From Sulfurovum sp. (lineage in GTDB: Bacteria; Campylobacterota; Campylobacteria; Campylobacterales; Sulfurovaceae): a stretch of 16,755 bases of DNA. The translations under genes were made by a program, and so were the position numbers. The notes under the pieces were generated by a model that saw only the letters and a program-made list of their open reading frames with translations, did no database searches and was not told where the DNA came from. Shown here one piece after another: positions 8,218 to 15,866 of the stretch (the first letter of the stretch is position 1; each line of letters opens with the position of its first letter). The stretch spans positions 1 through 16,755 of the forward strand of contig DYPM01000031.1 of NCBI GenBank assembly GCA_020719895.1. Reading direction: 5' to 3'.

Positions 8218-9434
8218 TCAAACTTTTTATCGGTAAGTGTTTTTAGGAACGCTTCTAATGCTTGAAGTTTTCTGTCGCTAAGTTTAGGCATTTGGAGATC
8301 TTCGCGATTGATAGTCGCATTGACATCGGGCTTGTCCCAAGGTTGATTGGTTTCGGAATTGATCGGGCGATCGCCACTTCCCATGTGATCATAAAACTTC
8401 AATACTGTCATGAGTTCTTTAAAAACACCGTTGTGCATATAAGGTCCTGTGACAGCGATATTTCGCAAAGTCGGTACTTTGATCGCACCGTCTTTGGAGC
8501 TATTGACTTCATTTGGATATGCACCATACACGCCGTGTTCGGTTGCGTTAAGGTCACTCAAACCAAGTGCTGTTTTTGCCTGGATCGCTTCTATGTTTTT
8601 GGGTGTGCCGATATTGTGATATTCGTAGTTGGTGAAGGTCTCGCCTGCAACTTCTGATTGTGTTTTGAGCTGGTGGCAGGTGACACAATTGGTATTGTTC
8701 TGTGAAAAAAAGAGATCCATTCCCAACTGTTCATCAATCGTCCAATTGCCATCTTGTAAACAATATGAGGTCGAACCACCATTTGCTTTACACGATACAT
8801 AATGGTCGTATTTAGAATCAAACGGTGCAAAAATATTGGTTTTTTCAAACCTCGCTATCGCTTCGCCCATTGATGCAAACGCTGTGTTGGTATCATCAAA
8901 AATCGTCGCACCATAGAGTGTGGTAAACATCTCTACATACTCAGGATTTTCTTGAAGTCGTGCGACGACAGAAGCAGCATTTGGCATCATCATCTCAGCA
9001 CTATCAAGTGGCGGACCGATCGCTTGATCTTTGAGTGCAGAGGCACGACCATCGTGAAATTGTCCGCCTGTGATTGTAGTCGCATTAAAATCAGGAGAGA
9101 ACATCGCATACATCACTGTAGGTGCATTGCGTCCTCCAAGCGATACGCTATCATCTCCAACAGACAATGCACCGTGGATAAAAATAGTTTGATCAACGCC
9201 ATCTTTAGTGAAGCGTGCATCCATAAACGCATGTTCTGAATCATGACAAGTAGCACAAGAGGTGTTGCGAGTAATGGAGATATTTTGGTCAAAAAAAAGC
9301 TTCTTACCTAAATCCTCTTTGGTAAAACCTGTTTGTGTATCCGTACTTGTGTCGTTGATTTTGTTAGTATTATTGTCACATCCCGCAAACCCTAAGGCGA
9401 CGAGAGAGAATAAAATATAAACTTTTTTCATCAT
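8202..9434 (-). CDS. di-haem cytochrome c peroxidase / MauG-family lipoprotein
   Basis: 410 aa. The lipobox GFAGC19 predicts a lipid-anchored periplasmic protein. It has two c-haem sites, C60-A-T-C-H64 and C250-V-T-C-H254, with family motifs GGQFHDGRA (~123-131) and PTLRNIAVTGPYMHNGVF (~321-338). This is the bacterial CCP/MauG superfamily: members reduce H2O2 or oxidise protein side chains, and sequence alone does not decide which. Extra cysteines C215 and C225 could form a disulfide. AGGAG lies 3 bases before the ATG at 9434 and 6 before a second in-frame ATG at 9431, so the second may be the true start. It follows a 223-bp repeat-bearing gap, so it may begin its own transcription unit, and it ends in an ATGA overlap with the FMN-protein gene. 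Confidence 0.92.
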   Translation of the reverse strand: MMKKVYILFSLVALGFAGCDNNTNKINDTSTDTQTGFTKEDLGKKLFFDQNISITRNTSCATCHDSEHAFMDARFTKDGVDQTIFIHGALSVGDDSVSLGGRNAPTVMYAMFSPDFNATTITGGQFHDGRASALKDQAIGPPLDSAEMMMPNAASVVARLQENPEYVEMFTTLYGATIFDDTNTAFASMGEAIARFEKTNIFAPFDSKYDHYVSCKANGGSTSYCLQDGNWTIDEQLGMDLFFSQNNTNCVTCHQLKTQSEVAGETFTNYEYHNIGTPKNIEAIQAKTALGLSDLNATEHGVYGAYPNEVNSSKDGAIKVPTLRNIAVTGPYMHNGVFKELMTVLKFYDHMGSGDRPINSETNQPWDKPDVNATINREDLQMPKLSDRKLQALEAFLKTLTDKKFEHLMR

Positions 9435-9471
9435 AAACTCCTTTTAAAAATAGGTAAAAATATCAAGATAA

Positions 9472-9599
9472 CCTCTAAAAACTACATTTTGGATTGCTTC
9501 GGCTTTTACATGCAACAAAACGAAATCCCATATGGTAAAGCCTCACAAAGACGTGGTTTGTCATTGCGAACGAAGTGAATCAATCTATATTTTTAGAGG
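9472..9599. repeat. intergenic MITE-like palindromic element
   Basis: A 128-bp segment is bounded by a perfect 10-bp inverted repeat: CCTCTAAAAA at 9472-9481 and TTTTTAGAGG at 9590-9599. Inside are the pairs GATTG (9492-9496)/CAATC (9581-9585) and CTTCG (9497-9501)/CGAAG (9571-9575), plus GTCATTGCGAACGAAG (9560-9575). That last string resembles the GTCATTGCGAGCGAAGC-type repeat found in many bacterial genomes. There is no ORF and no clear target-site duplication. It fills most of the porin-peroxidase gap. Confidence 0.65.
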
Positions 9600-9620
9600 C
9601 TCACTCAAATCACTCTAATA

Positions 9621-9645
9621 TTAACAAACTTGTTTGTTAAAAGTG
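9621..9645. promoter_or_regulatory. dyad TTAACAAAC-TT-GTTTGTTAA, possible operator
   Basis: A perfect 9-bp inverted repeat (9621-9629/9632-9640) with a 2-base centre lies just 3' of the porin stop. The 21 bases at 9625-9645 recur at 13007-13027 with two mismatches. The very short loop favours a protein-binding DNA dyad over an RNA terminator, and no T-run follows. Regulator unknown. Confidence 0.45.
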
Positions 9646-9657
9646 TGTCTCATCAGA

Positions 9658-10947
9658 TCAAAAAATAAATCCAAGAGACGCAGTCAACGCCTCTTCATCG
9701 GCTAATTTGGCGTGGCTGTGGTAGTCTTTGATATTGTATTCGGCTTTGATGGCCACTTTTGGTTCTGGATAATATGCGATTCCTGCGGTATATTCGTTGA
9801 ATTTATAGTTGTCTTGCACTGCTGTTTCGCTGTTGGCATCAAGGTTGAGATGTTCCAACTCGACAATACCAAAGAACTTTTGGGATGTTTTAAAATCTTG
9901 CAATAGATCATATCCCACAGTGAGATATCCTCCGCTCACTTCACCTGAAATTGTGTTGGATGGGGTGTTAAGCAGAGTGTAGCCATCGCCAAAACTTCCT
10001 GTAGCGTAGAGTGTTTGGATATCAAAACCGTTCGCTTTGTAACTCGCGTGTGCTTCGATGAGAAAAACATTAAATGACGCATCAAGTGTTGTGACGGTGT
10101 CTCCAGGTTTGTCTTGCGCCAATACAGAGCTTGTGCCATTAAAGAGAGAGCCGCCAAACTCCACACCAGAATATCCCGCGTAGTTGACTCTCAAAACCGC
10201 GGAGAAGTCGTCGGTAAATTGTCTTGCACCCAATCTTCCTTGTTGAATAAATCGCCCTTCAACAAACTTTCCAGCATCAAGCGATGTCACAATACCAGCG
10301 TAATAGTCTAACGCATCAATTGTACCAAAAACCAATGCTCCATTGGTGTGCCACGTAGATGGGATGATAAAGGTTTCTACCAATGGTCTTTCGGCGGTAA
10401 GGAATGAGACAGGTTCGTGATTGAGATTGATATTTCCAAACGGCACAAGGACATGTCCCACTCTCAAGCTGTACGCCTCATCAATCAAAAAGTCGATATA
10501 GGAGAACTCTACGATAGCATATTTGTAGTTGTCGGTGTTGTCGCTTCTTGCACCACCGTCTTCAAACTCTACTTCGGTATTCATCACGATCCAGTCGTTA
10601 AATTTGTATCCAAAATAAGGGACGAAACGCACCACGTTGGTTTCGAGTTTTTTGCGTGTTTTGTTGCTGGTATCATCGGTATAGTTTTTAAATATCGTAT
10701 ATTTTTTGGCTTTAAACTCACCATATCCGCCAATAGAGAGTGCTGTATCGGAGGTGTAAACTTTGGAAGCAGCGAGTCCTAAATCAGAGAAGCTTTCGTA
10801 TGTGTCAGTTTGTATCTCATCTGTTGAGGCGTTGGTCTCTGTAGCGTTGTATTTTCTCTCTTCTGATAGCCCAGAGATATAATTCTCCGACATCAACGGC
10901 AGTGTTGTGATGGCTACAAGACACATAGCGATATGGTATTTGATCAT
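9658..10947 (-). CDS. outer-membrane beta-barrel (porin-like) protein
   Basis: 429 aa. A signal peptide (~1-20, MIKYHIAMCLVAITTLPLMS) precedes a sequence rich in alternating aromatic/polar strands and ends in the outer-membrane signature ASLGFIF with terminal Phe. Segments such as KFNDWIVMNTEVEFEDGG and VRFVPYFGYKF look like barrel strands of phosphate-selective-porin-like or general porin families; no specific substrate can be read. The ATG at 10947 has AAAGGA 8-9 bases upstream and overlaps the hydroxylase stop in an ATGA junction, so it belongs to the imelysin unit. A role in letting iron, haem or another small ligand into the periplasm is inferred from context only. It is too short for, and shows no plug of, a TonB-dependent receptor. 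Confidence 0.82.
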   Translation of the reverse strand: MIKYHIAMCLVAITTLPLMSENYISGLSEERKYNATETNASTDEIQTDTYESFSDLGLAASKVYTSDTALSIGGYGEFKAKKYTIFKNYTDDTSNKTRKKLETNVVRFVPYFGYKFNDWIVMNTEVEFEDGGARSDNTDNYKYAIVEFSYIDFLIDEAYSLRVGHVLVPFGNINLNHEPVSFLTAERPLVETFIIPSTWHTNGALVFGTIDALDYYAGIVTSLDAGKFVEGRFIQQGRLGARQFTDDFSAVLRVNYAGYSGVEFGGSLFNGTSSVLAQDKPGDTVTTLDASFNVFLIEAHASYKANGFDIQTLYATGSFGDGYTLLNTPSNTISGEVSGGYLTVGYDLLQDFKTSQKFFGIVELEHLNLDANSETAVQDNYKFNEYTAGIAYYPEPKVAIKAEYNIKDYHSHAKLADEEALTASLGFIF

Positions 10948-11846
10948 AATTTGATTCCTTTATAAAATGGATTAAAAAAAGCACCAACAAGCGAGTGTGT
11001 CGGCTGTTCGTCCAACAAACCAAAACGGAGCGGTTCATCTATATATGTAAGATCTTTAGAATACAACAACGAACCAAACCACCAATCCCACACTGCAAGC
11101 GTACTTCCATAATTGTATCGGCTGTAGCGTGTGGTGTGGTGCAGTTGGTGTTGATAGGGCGAAATAAGCCATTTCTCTATACGTTTGGGGTAGTGAAGCG
11201 GAATGTGAGAGTGTCGTAGGTTTGCACCTATTAACATAAAAATAAACACAATCATATTGGCTCCAAATATCTCCACTACTCCAATACCCGCACCAAAAAA
11301 GTAGATAAAAAGTGCTGTTATCGCTCCCGTAGTAAGTGCATAGCGAAATCCAAAAAGAAGATTTTCTATCGGATGTACTCGATAAAAAGTCATAGGATTT
11401 AACACCTCTGCACTGTGATGAACGCGATGAAACCGCCAAAGCAAAGAAGAGGTGTGCATCCACCGATGGAGCCAGTAGCGTGTCAAATCATTGAAAACAA
11501 AAAGCATCGTTGTATAGCCTGTGATAAGCCAAATACGATCAACGCGGATTCGCTCAACATACCCAAACACCTCTTGTATCGCCATCACCATCCAAAGTGC
11601 CACTTCATTGACGCCCACAAGAAGCGGAAGAAGTAACAGCGTCTTCACGATTCCCATCACTCCAAAATAGAGATAATCCAAACGTGCTGATGGATGCCAA
11701 AGCACCTCTTTGGAAAACTGCATTTTCAAAATCGCACGTTGTTTCCAAAAAAAGAGTAACGCAATCATCAATGCACTCACCAAGTAGAGCCAAAAGATTC
11801 GTTTAGAGCCATCGACAAAATAATCAAGTCCAAAAAGATCAAACAT
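10944..11846 (-). CDS. sterol desaturase / fatty-acid hydroxylase superfamily protein
   Basis: 300 aa integral membrane di-iron enzyme. It has the superfamily's histidine clusters: H127-RWM-H131 (HX3H), H140-RV-HH144 (HX2HH), H159, H212-S-H214 and H233-QL-HH237 (HX2HH). The typical RYNYGSTLAVWDWWFGSL tail follows. Five or so hydrophobic helices surround these motifs. The superfamily adds O2-derived hydroxyls or double bonds to lipids; bacterial members rarely use sterols, so a membrane lipid is more likely. The start lies 3 bases after the imelysin 2 stop, with GGAG upstream. The enzyme needs iron and O2, which is notable in an iron-regulated cluster. Family certain, substrate unknown. Confidence 0.92.
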   Translation of the reverse strand: MFDLFGLDYFVDGSKRIFWLYLVSALMIALLFFWKQRAILKMQFSKEVLWHPSARLDYLYFGVMGIVKTLLLLPLLVGVNEVALWMVMAIQEVFGYVERIRVDRIWLITGYTTMLFVFNDLTRYWLHRWMHTSSLLWRFHRVHHSAEVLNPMTFYRVHPIENLLFGFRYALTTGAITALFIYFFGAGIGVVEIFGANMIVFIFMLIGANLRHSHIPLHYPKRIEKWLISPYQHQLHHTTRYSRYNYGSTLAVWDWWFGSLLYSKDLTYIDEPLRFGLLDEQPTHSLVGAFFNPFYKGIKL

Positions 11847-11849
11847 TCA

Positions 11850-12971
11850 TCAATCTCCATCAGCTTCGATAATCTCAGCAGTGAGATTAAGCGACTGGAT
11901 TAACGAATCGTAGTAGAGGCTTTGTAAAACACGAATCATCTCATAGATTTCAGTCACTTTTGGATCTACAGAAGTGGTGGTGATCTTCCCCTCTAATGGT
12001 GTTGAGAAAGTATCAAGAGTGGCTTGAATGAGATTGATTTGGTTGCGTATCTTCGTGACGATAGCCTTAGCTCCGTTTGAGGAGGCAAAACTTCCAAAAT
12101 TGCCGTAGCTCTGCTCTCCCATCACCTCTTCGTGAGTTTCTATCACCGCTTTGATCATCTCAAGCGAAAGTCTGCTGTAGTAGTACTCAAGCCTTGATGG
12201 ATTTGGACTATCTTTGTATTTGAAGACAAAACCTGCCGCTTCGCCGATACGCCACTCTCTGAGTTTATAGGCACTATCGGCTAACACATTGACAATCGCA
12301 CTGGATGTCTTTTGTACGTCTGATTTGATTTTTGTGTCATTTTTGTAGAAGGTAAAGATGAGTGTCGCTTGGGTTTTGAGGTTCTTAAGCACTGCTTTTA
12401 TCACTTCGATGCGTCTTAAATTGTTGGTTTTCATTTTGATTTTAAGTGTAGAGAGTGGCTCATAGTAGCCAAATGCCAAATACTCCAACGCATTGATACC
12501 TTTGCTGGAGTTTTTGTTTAGTGCTACTTGGATATCGCCTGTTTGATTCAACACTTTGTCGATATCAGCAGCAACATCAAGGGCTTTTCCTTCGTGAAAG
12601 TAGTCGATATAGCGTGGTGTGTCGATAAGACTACTCTCAAAATCCCCTACAATGTAACTCGCCTCGACACTTTTCCACGCTGTAGCAATCGCTTCAAAAT
12701 CAACTTGTAGTTTGAGTATCTCCCTCTCGCTGAGGCTGGTATCGATCGATTCGACTCTTTTTTGCATCGTTTGAATGTTCTCTACTAAGGCTTCTGCGTT
12801 GGCGGTAAAAACAAAACTTTGTAGCGAAACGATTGGATCAACGGTTGTTGTCGATGAAGAGATTGATGCTACTTGACCAATCAATCCTGTTCCGTCATAA
12901 TTATTATCTTCACTACATCCTGCTAAAAGAAGGAAGAGAATGAATAGTGTTGTTGTTTTGATAGGTGTCAT
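11850..12971 (-). CDS. imelysin-like lipoprotein 2 (COG3489 type)
   Basis: 373 aa from the ATG at 12971, chosen over a GTG at 12998. The ATG has AAAAGGA five bases upstream and opens a clean lipoprotein signal ending LLLAGC19. The helical body fits the imelysin/EfeO-M75 fold. The segment DTPRYIDYFHEGK (~118-130) resembles the family's RIDFWP-like segment. The GxHxxE motif of true imelysins reads G158-I-N-A-L-E163, so the metal-ligand histidine is Asn. That loss is usual for the second imelysin in these clusters as I recall the family. Despite the name, no proteolysis is expected. Likely role: periplasmic partner of the DUF1111 enzyme and imelysin 1. It follows a 130-bp gap with hairpins. Confidence 0.87.
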   Translation of the reverse strand: MTPIKTTTLFILFLLLAGCSEDNNYDGTGLIGQVASISSSTTTVDPIVSLQSFVFTANAEALVENIQTMQKRVESIDTSLSEREILKLQVDFEAIATAWKSVEASYIVGDFESSLIDTPRYIDYFHEGKALDVAADIDKVLNQTGDIQVALNKNSSKGINALEYLAFGYYEPLSTLKIKMKTNNLRRIEVIKAVLKNLKTQATLIFTFYKNDTKIKSDVQKTSSAIVNVLADSAYKLREWRIGEAAGFVFKYKDSPNPSRLEYYYSRLSLEMIKAVIETHEEVMGEQSYGNFGSFASSNGAKAIVTKIRNQINLIQATLDTFSTPLEGKITTTSVDPKVTEIYEMIRVLQSLYYDSLIQSLNLTAEIIEADGD

Positions 12972-12987
12972 AAATGTCCTTTTGTGT

Positions 12988-13027
12988 GTTTGCCACACGC
13001 TTTTGGCAAACTTGTTTGTTTAAAATG
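12988..13027 (-). promoter_or_regulatory. two mutually exclusive hairpins before imelysin 2
   Basis: In the leader, GTTTGCC and GGCAAAC (plus-strand coordinates 12988-12994 and 13005-13011) form a perfect 7-bp stem ending a few bases before the AAAAGGA ribosome site. The upstream CAAAC/GTTTG dyad (13007-13011/13014-13018) shares the 13007-13011 arm, so only one can form at a time. This could be leader-RNA control or an operator; no ligand domain is visible. Confidence 0.35.
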
Positions 13028-13040
13028 TCCAACGAGTACC

Positions 13041-13073
13041 GTCATTGCGAGGTTTGGAACAAACCGTGGCAAT
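13041..13073. repeat. short palindromic repeat, GTCATTGCGAGG type
   Basis: ATTGC (13044-13048) pairs with GCAAT (13069-13073) around a perfect GGTTTG-GAA-CAAACC hairpin (13051-13065). The GTCATTGCGA start is shared with the element at 9472-9599, so both probably belong to one interspersed palindromic family. Confidence 0.6.
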
Positions 13074-13101
13074 CTAAATAATGTTTATTCAGAGGTCTCA
13101 A

Positions 13102-14469
13102 TCATAAAGACTCGAGAAACTGTATGAGCTTCTCTCTGTCTTTTTTTTCGAATCTCATAAATCTCTCTTTGGCACTTTGAGCTTCACCGCCGTGCCACAA
13201 AATCGCCTCTTCGATGGTTCTTGCTCTGCCGTCGTGCAGATAGTTGGCTTCGCCACTTACTGTTTTGTAAAGTCCAATGCCCCACAACGGTGGCGTACGC
13301 CACTCAGAGCCGTTTGCTAAAAATTCACTTCTTCCATCCATAAGCCCTTCCCCCATATCGTGCAATAACAAATCACTATAAGGAGAGATATTTATCCCTT
13401 CTAATGTAGTGTAGCTTGCTGTGTGGCACGCGATACATCCTAAAGTGTCGAATGTTCTTTTGCCTTCAAGATGCTTTTGGGGTTCTCTACTCGCAGGAAC
13501 TTTGAGATGTGATAGATAGTATGCGATAGCATCAAGCCTCTCTTGTGGTAGATCAAACTCTTTGCCACTTTTTTGTGCTTCCTTAAGACAAGCGGTCTGC
13601 TTTGGCGTACAGTTGTGAGAAGGAAAAAATGGATTAGAGAGTCCCATATCGCTGTGTGCAGCAGCAGCAGTTTGGTGTTTGATCGTAGCCGCGGAAGCTT
13701 TCCACGTGAATCGTCCAAGCTCTGTTTGGTTGGTTTGGGGATTAAAAACATAGTTTGCTTTGCCTGAAATACCGTCTTTGTTTTTATCGTCGATATCTTC
13801 GTGTGCAAGAATCTCTTGCTGTGGAATCTTCTCAAGATGACCCAATCCAATCAATGCCAAGCCAATCCGTGCTACTACAATCGTCTGCGAATCAAACGCA
13901 CCATAACCCATATCCGAAATCAGATAATGTGGTTTTCGTAGACTATACAAAGTGCCATCAGGATATGTGCTATTTATCTCTTCGTAGATAACCGCCACTT
14001 TCGCTTCGGCAGGAACTTTTTGGTTGCCATTTCGACTCAATTGTGCACCATACATCGAATCGGGTCTAAAACCTACTCTCTGCGATAAATTTGTATCGTT
14101 TGTCTCTTTGTGCGAAAGGCGTAAAAGATAGGAGCGATTCATCGCACCTTCTTTGTCGACTGCGACTCCTGCACCATTATGGGGATGACAGTGAATACAT
14201 GTATTGGCATTAAAAAGTGGTCCGAGTCCATCTCTTGCGGTAGTCGCGGATGGTGCTTCTACCCAAGGAATGCGAAAAAAACTTTTACCCAAAATAAGCA
14301 TATCTTCCTCTTCGTCGCTCAATTTCGAGACAGGATGAGAAAATGCGCACTTGCTTTTATCTTGAGTAAAATAGTTTGCATTAGAAATGGATGGCGAAGT
14401 TTGTGACGTGATGATAGTAGCTCCCGCGACGACAAGAGTCGCAAGGAGAGAGAGTATAATCATTTTCAA
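13102..14469 (-). CDS. DUF1111 di-haem 'thiol oxidoreductase' (COG3488)
   Basis: 455 aa secreted di-haem protein. The N-terminal hydrophobic segment (~1-22) is a signal peptide, and the haem sites are C91-I-H-C-H95 and C345-I-A-C-H349. Family segments include GLGPLFNANTC before haem 1 and, near the end, an ANYLHDGRARTIEEAILWHGGEA stretch comparable to CCP/MauG. DIDDKNKDGISG (~226-237) looks like a calcium-binding loop. The true reaction of DUF1111 proteins is unsettled. The start is either TTG at 14469 (overlaps the previous stop as TTGA, gives an N-terminal Lys, AAGAG eight bases upstream) or ATG at 14463 (453 aa). It sits between two imelysins, the standard arrangement for this family. Confidence 0.92.
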   Translation of the reverse strand: MKMIILSLLATLVVAGATIITSQTSPSISNANYFTQDKSKCAFSHPVSKLSDEEEDMLILGKSFFRIPWVEAPSATTARDGLGPLFNANTCIHCHPHNGAGVAVDKEGAMNRSYLLRLSHKETNDTNLSQRVGFRPDSMYGAQLSRNGNQKVPAEAKVAVIYEEINSTYPDGTLYSLRKPHYLISDMGYGAFDSQTIVVARIGLALIGLGHLEKIPQQEILAHEDIDDKNKDGISGKANYVFNPQTNQTELGRFTWKASAATIKHQTAAAAHSDMGLSNPFFPSHNCTPKQTACLKEAQKSGKEFDLPQERLDAIAYYLSHLKVPASREPQKHLEGKRTFDTLGCIACHTASYTTLEGINISPYSDLLLHDMGEGLMDGRSEFLANGSEWRTPPLWGIGLYKTVSGEANYLHDGRARTIEEAILWHGGEAQSAKERFMRFEKKDREKLIQFLESL

Positions 14470-15791
14470 ATATTTGTCTCTTGGGAGTCTGTTACATCAC
14501 CTGATGTGAGTGTTATGCCAAACGCTGCTGCAACATCAATCATCTCATCGCCAAGATCACGAAGTTCGTTTTTGGCACTGATGACATTTTGTCGGGTTGC
14601 ATCGTTTTCTTGTATTTGGTAGTCAAAATGTTTGGTGTTTTTTGCTGTTGTATCAATCAATGCTACTTTAGTGTCAACAGAGGTAAACATCGTATTGATT
14701 GTGTTCTGCTCTGCTGTGCTAAGGTATGGTTTGAAAGCTATGTTCATAATAGTTTTGAACCCTTCATAATTAAGTACGATATCTCTGTGGGTGTTGTCTG
14801 AAAAGCAAGAGTGTTCATCCTCTTCACTTGGCGTGAGTACTGCTACTGCCATTCTCTCATTTGCAAGCTCTGATTTTACAAAGACGCCCATACCGCCAAA
14901 AATCTGCTTAAATGCAGTCGCACGACCAATGTTGTTTGTTGCTACTGGATGCGTACCAAGAAGTGCTTTTCGGTAGTTGTCATCTGTTTTGTTCCACGCT
15001 GCGATCATTTTGTTGAGATCTTCTACGATCAGTTCTGCTGCTGCATTGAGGTAGGCTTTTCTTCGTGATGCACGAGAGTCTGTCGTGTAGTCGCTTAGCG
15101 GTCTTTGTCCTGCGACCATTGCACCGTGGGTCACATTGTCTCTTACCAAGCTAAAGTAATCTTGATCTTGTCCCCAAAGCAAAAACTCAATCGCATGGTA
15201 TCCTGTCGCCACATTCGCATCGCCTCCATTTTCGTTGAGCGATGCGATAGCCTCTTTGTTAAGTGTCGCTACATTTACCGCCGTTCCACCTGTTCCTGTT
15301 GGCGTGAAACTACCTGTTGTATCGATGATATTTCCCGATGTTCTATTGCCATTTTCATCTATGGTGTAGTCGATCATATTTTCATCTAATGGCCAAGCGT
15401 TGAGTTGCCCTTCGGGTGCATTCCACGATGCGGCGTAACCTTCCTCTGCATCAATTGGACCGTTTGAGAGACGGAAAATTTCAGTTGGACTGTATGTTTC
15501 TCTTGCTGCAAGCCATGCTTCTTTTGCCTCGTTGAGTGTTGTTTCGGTTGGATTGGTTGTAAATGCGGTGATTTTGGACTGCAGTGTCACTGAACTTGCG
15601 TGTGCGGCGGTATACATCTCTAATGCTTTATCGGCATATTTGGTTAAAGCGGTGAGGTTTGTATCTACTGTTGCGGTTTCATTATTATTATTGTTATTAT
15701 TACCCTTGTTATCAATAATATTGTTACATCCTGTAGATAGAGCCATTACTGCTACGATGCTTAGTGTTATAGAAAAATGTTTTGTTGTCAT
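14466..15791 (-). CDS. IrpA-type imelysin lipoprotein 1 (COG3487)
   Basis: 441 aa iron-regulated periplasmic lipoprotein with lipobox ALSTGC22. An asparagine-rich linker (31-37, seven Asn) encoded by an AAT/AAC microsatellite follows. The imelysin core has the intact GxHxxE motif G197-Y-H-A-I-E202. The IrpA-like signature EDEHSCFSDNTHRDI is near residue 330, and GGMGVFVKSELANERM precedes it. Imelysins are M75-fold proteins tied to iron uptake; peptidase activity is doubtful. The ATG at 15791 has AAGGA six bases upstream and a perfect TATAAT further up. The gene overlaps or abuts the DUF1111 start. It is probably the first main gene of an iron-repressed unit. Family assignment is firm. Confidence 0.93.
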   Translation of the reverse strand: MTTKHFSITLSIVAVMALSTGCNNIIDNKGNNNNNNNETATVDTNLTALTKYADKALEMYTAAHASSVTLQSKITAFTTNPTETTLNEAKEAWLAARETYSPTEIFRLSNGPIDAEEGYAASWNAPEGQLNAWPLDENMIDYTIDENGNRTSGNIIDTTGSFTPTGTGGTAVNVATLNKEAIASLNENGGDANVATGYHAIEFLLWGQDQDYFSLVRDNVTHGAMVAGQRPLSDYTTDSRASRRKAYLNAAAELIVEDLNKMIAAWNKTDDNYRKALLGTHPVATNNIGRATAFKQIFGGMGVFVKSELANERMAVAVLTPSEEDEHSCFSDNTHRDIVLNYEGFKTIMNIAFKPYLSTAEQNTINTMFTSVDTKVALIDTTAKNTKHFDYQIQENDATRQNVISAKNELRDLGDEMIDVAAAFGITLTSGDVTDSQETNI

Positions 15792-15816
15792 GTTTTGTCC
15801 TTTTTGTTTTTGCTAA

Positions 15817-15866
15817 ATTATAGTATTTTAAAAATTAAACAGTAATTAAAATAAGAATAGTTATCA
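15817..15866 (-). promoter_or_regulatory. imelysin 1 promoter with Fur-like site and dyad
   Basis: On the minus strand, TATAAT (15817-15822) lies 25 bases before the start. Just upstream, 15852-15866 matches TGATAATnATTATCA at 11 of 14 positions. It overlaps one arm of a 9-bp inverted repeat, ATAGTTATC/GATAACTAT (15857-15865/15878-15886), that straddles the end of the 61-aa gene. The dyad could instead be a weak terminator or attenuator, since a T-rich run follows on the minus strand. Confidence 0.45.

Noticed and set aside
9472..9599. CRISPR-like repeat array.
   Set aside because: No regularly spaced direct repeats; the structure is inverted, not tandem.
15680..15720. AAT-type microsatellite in imelysin 1 as a phase-variable tract.
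   Set aside because: The unit is three bases, so length change alters only the Asn count in a linker and cannot shift the frame.
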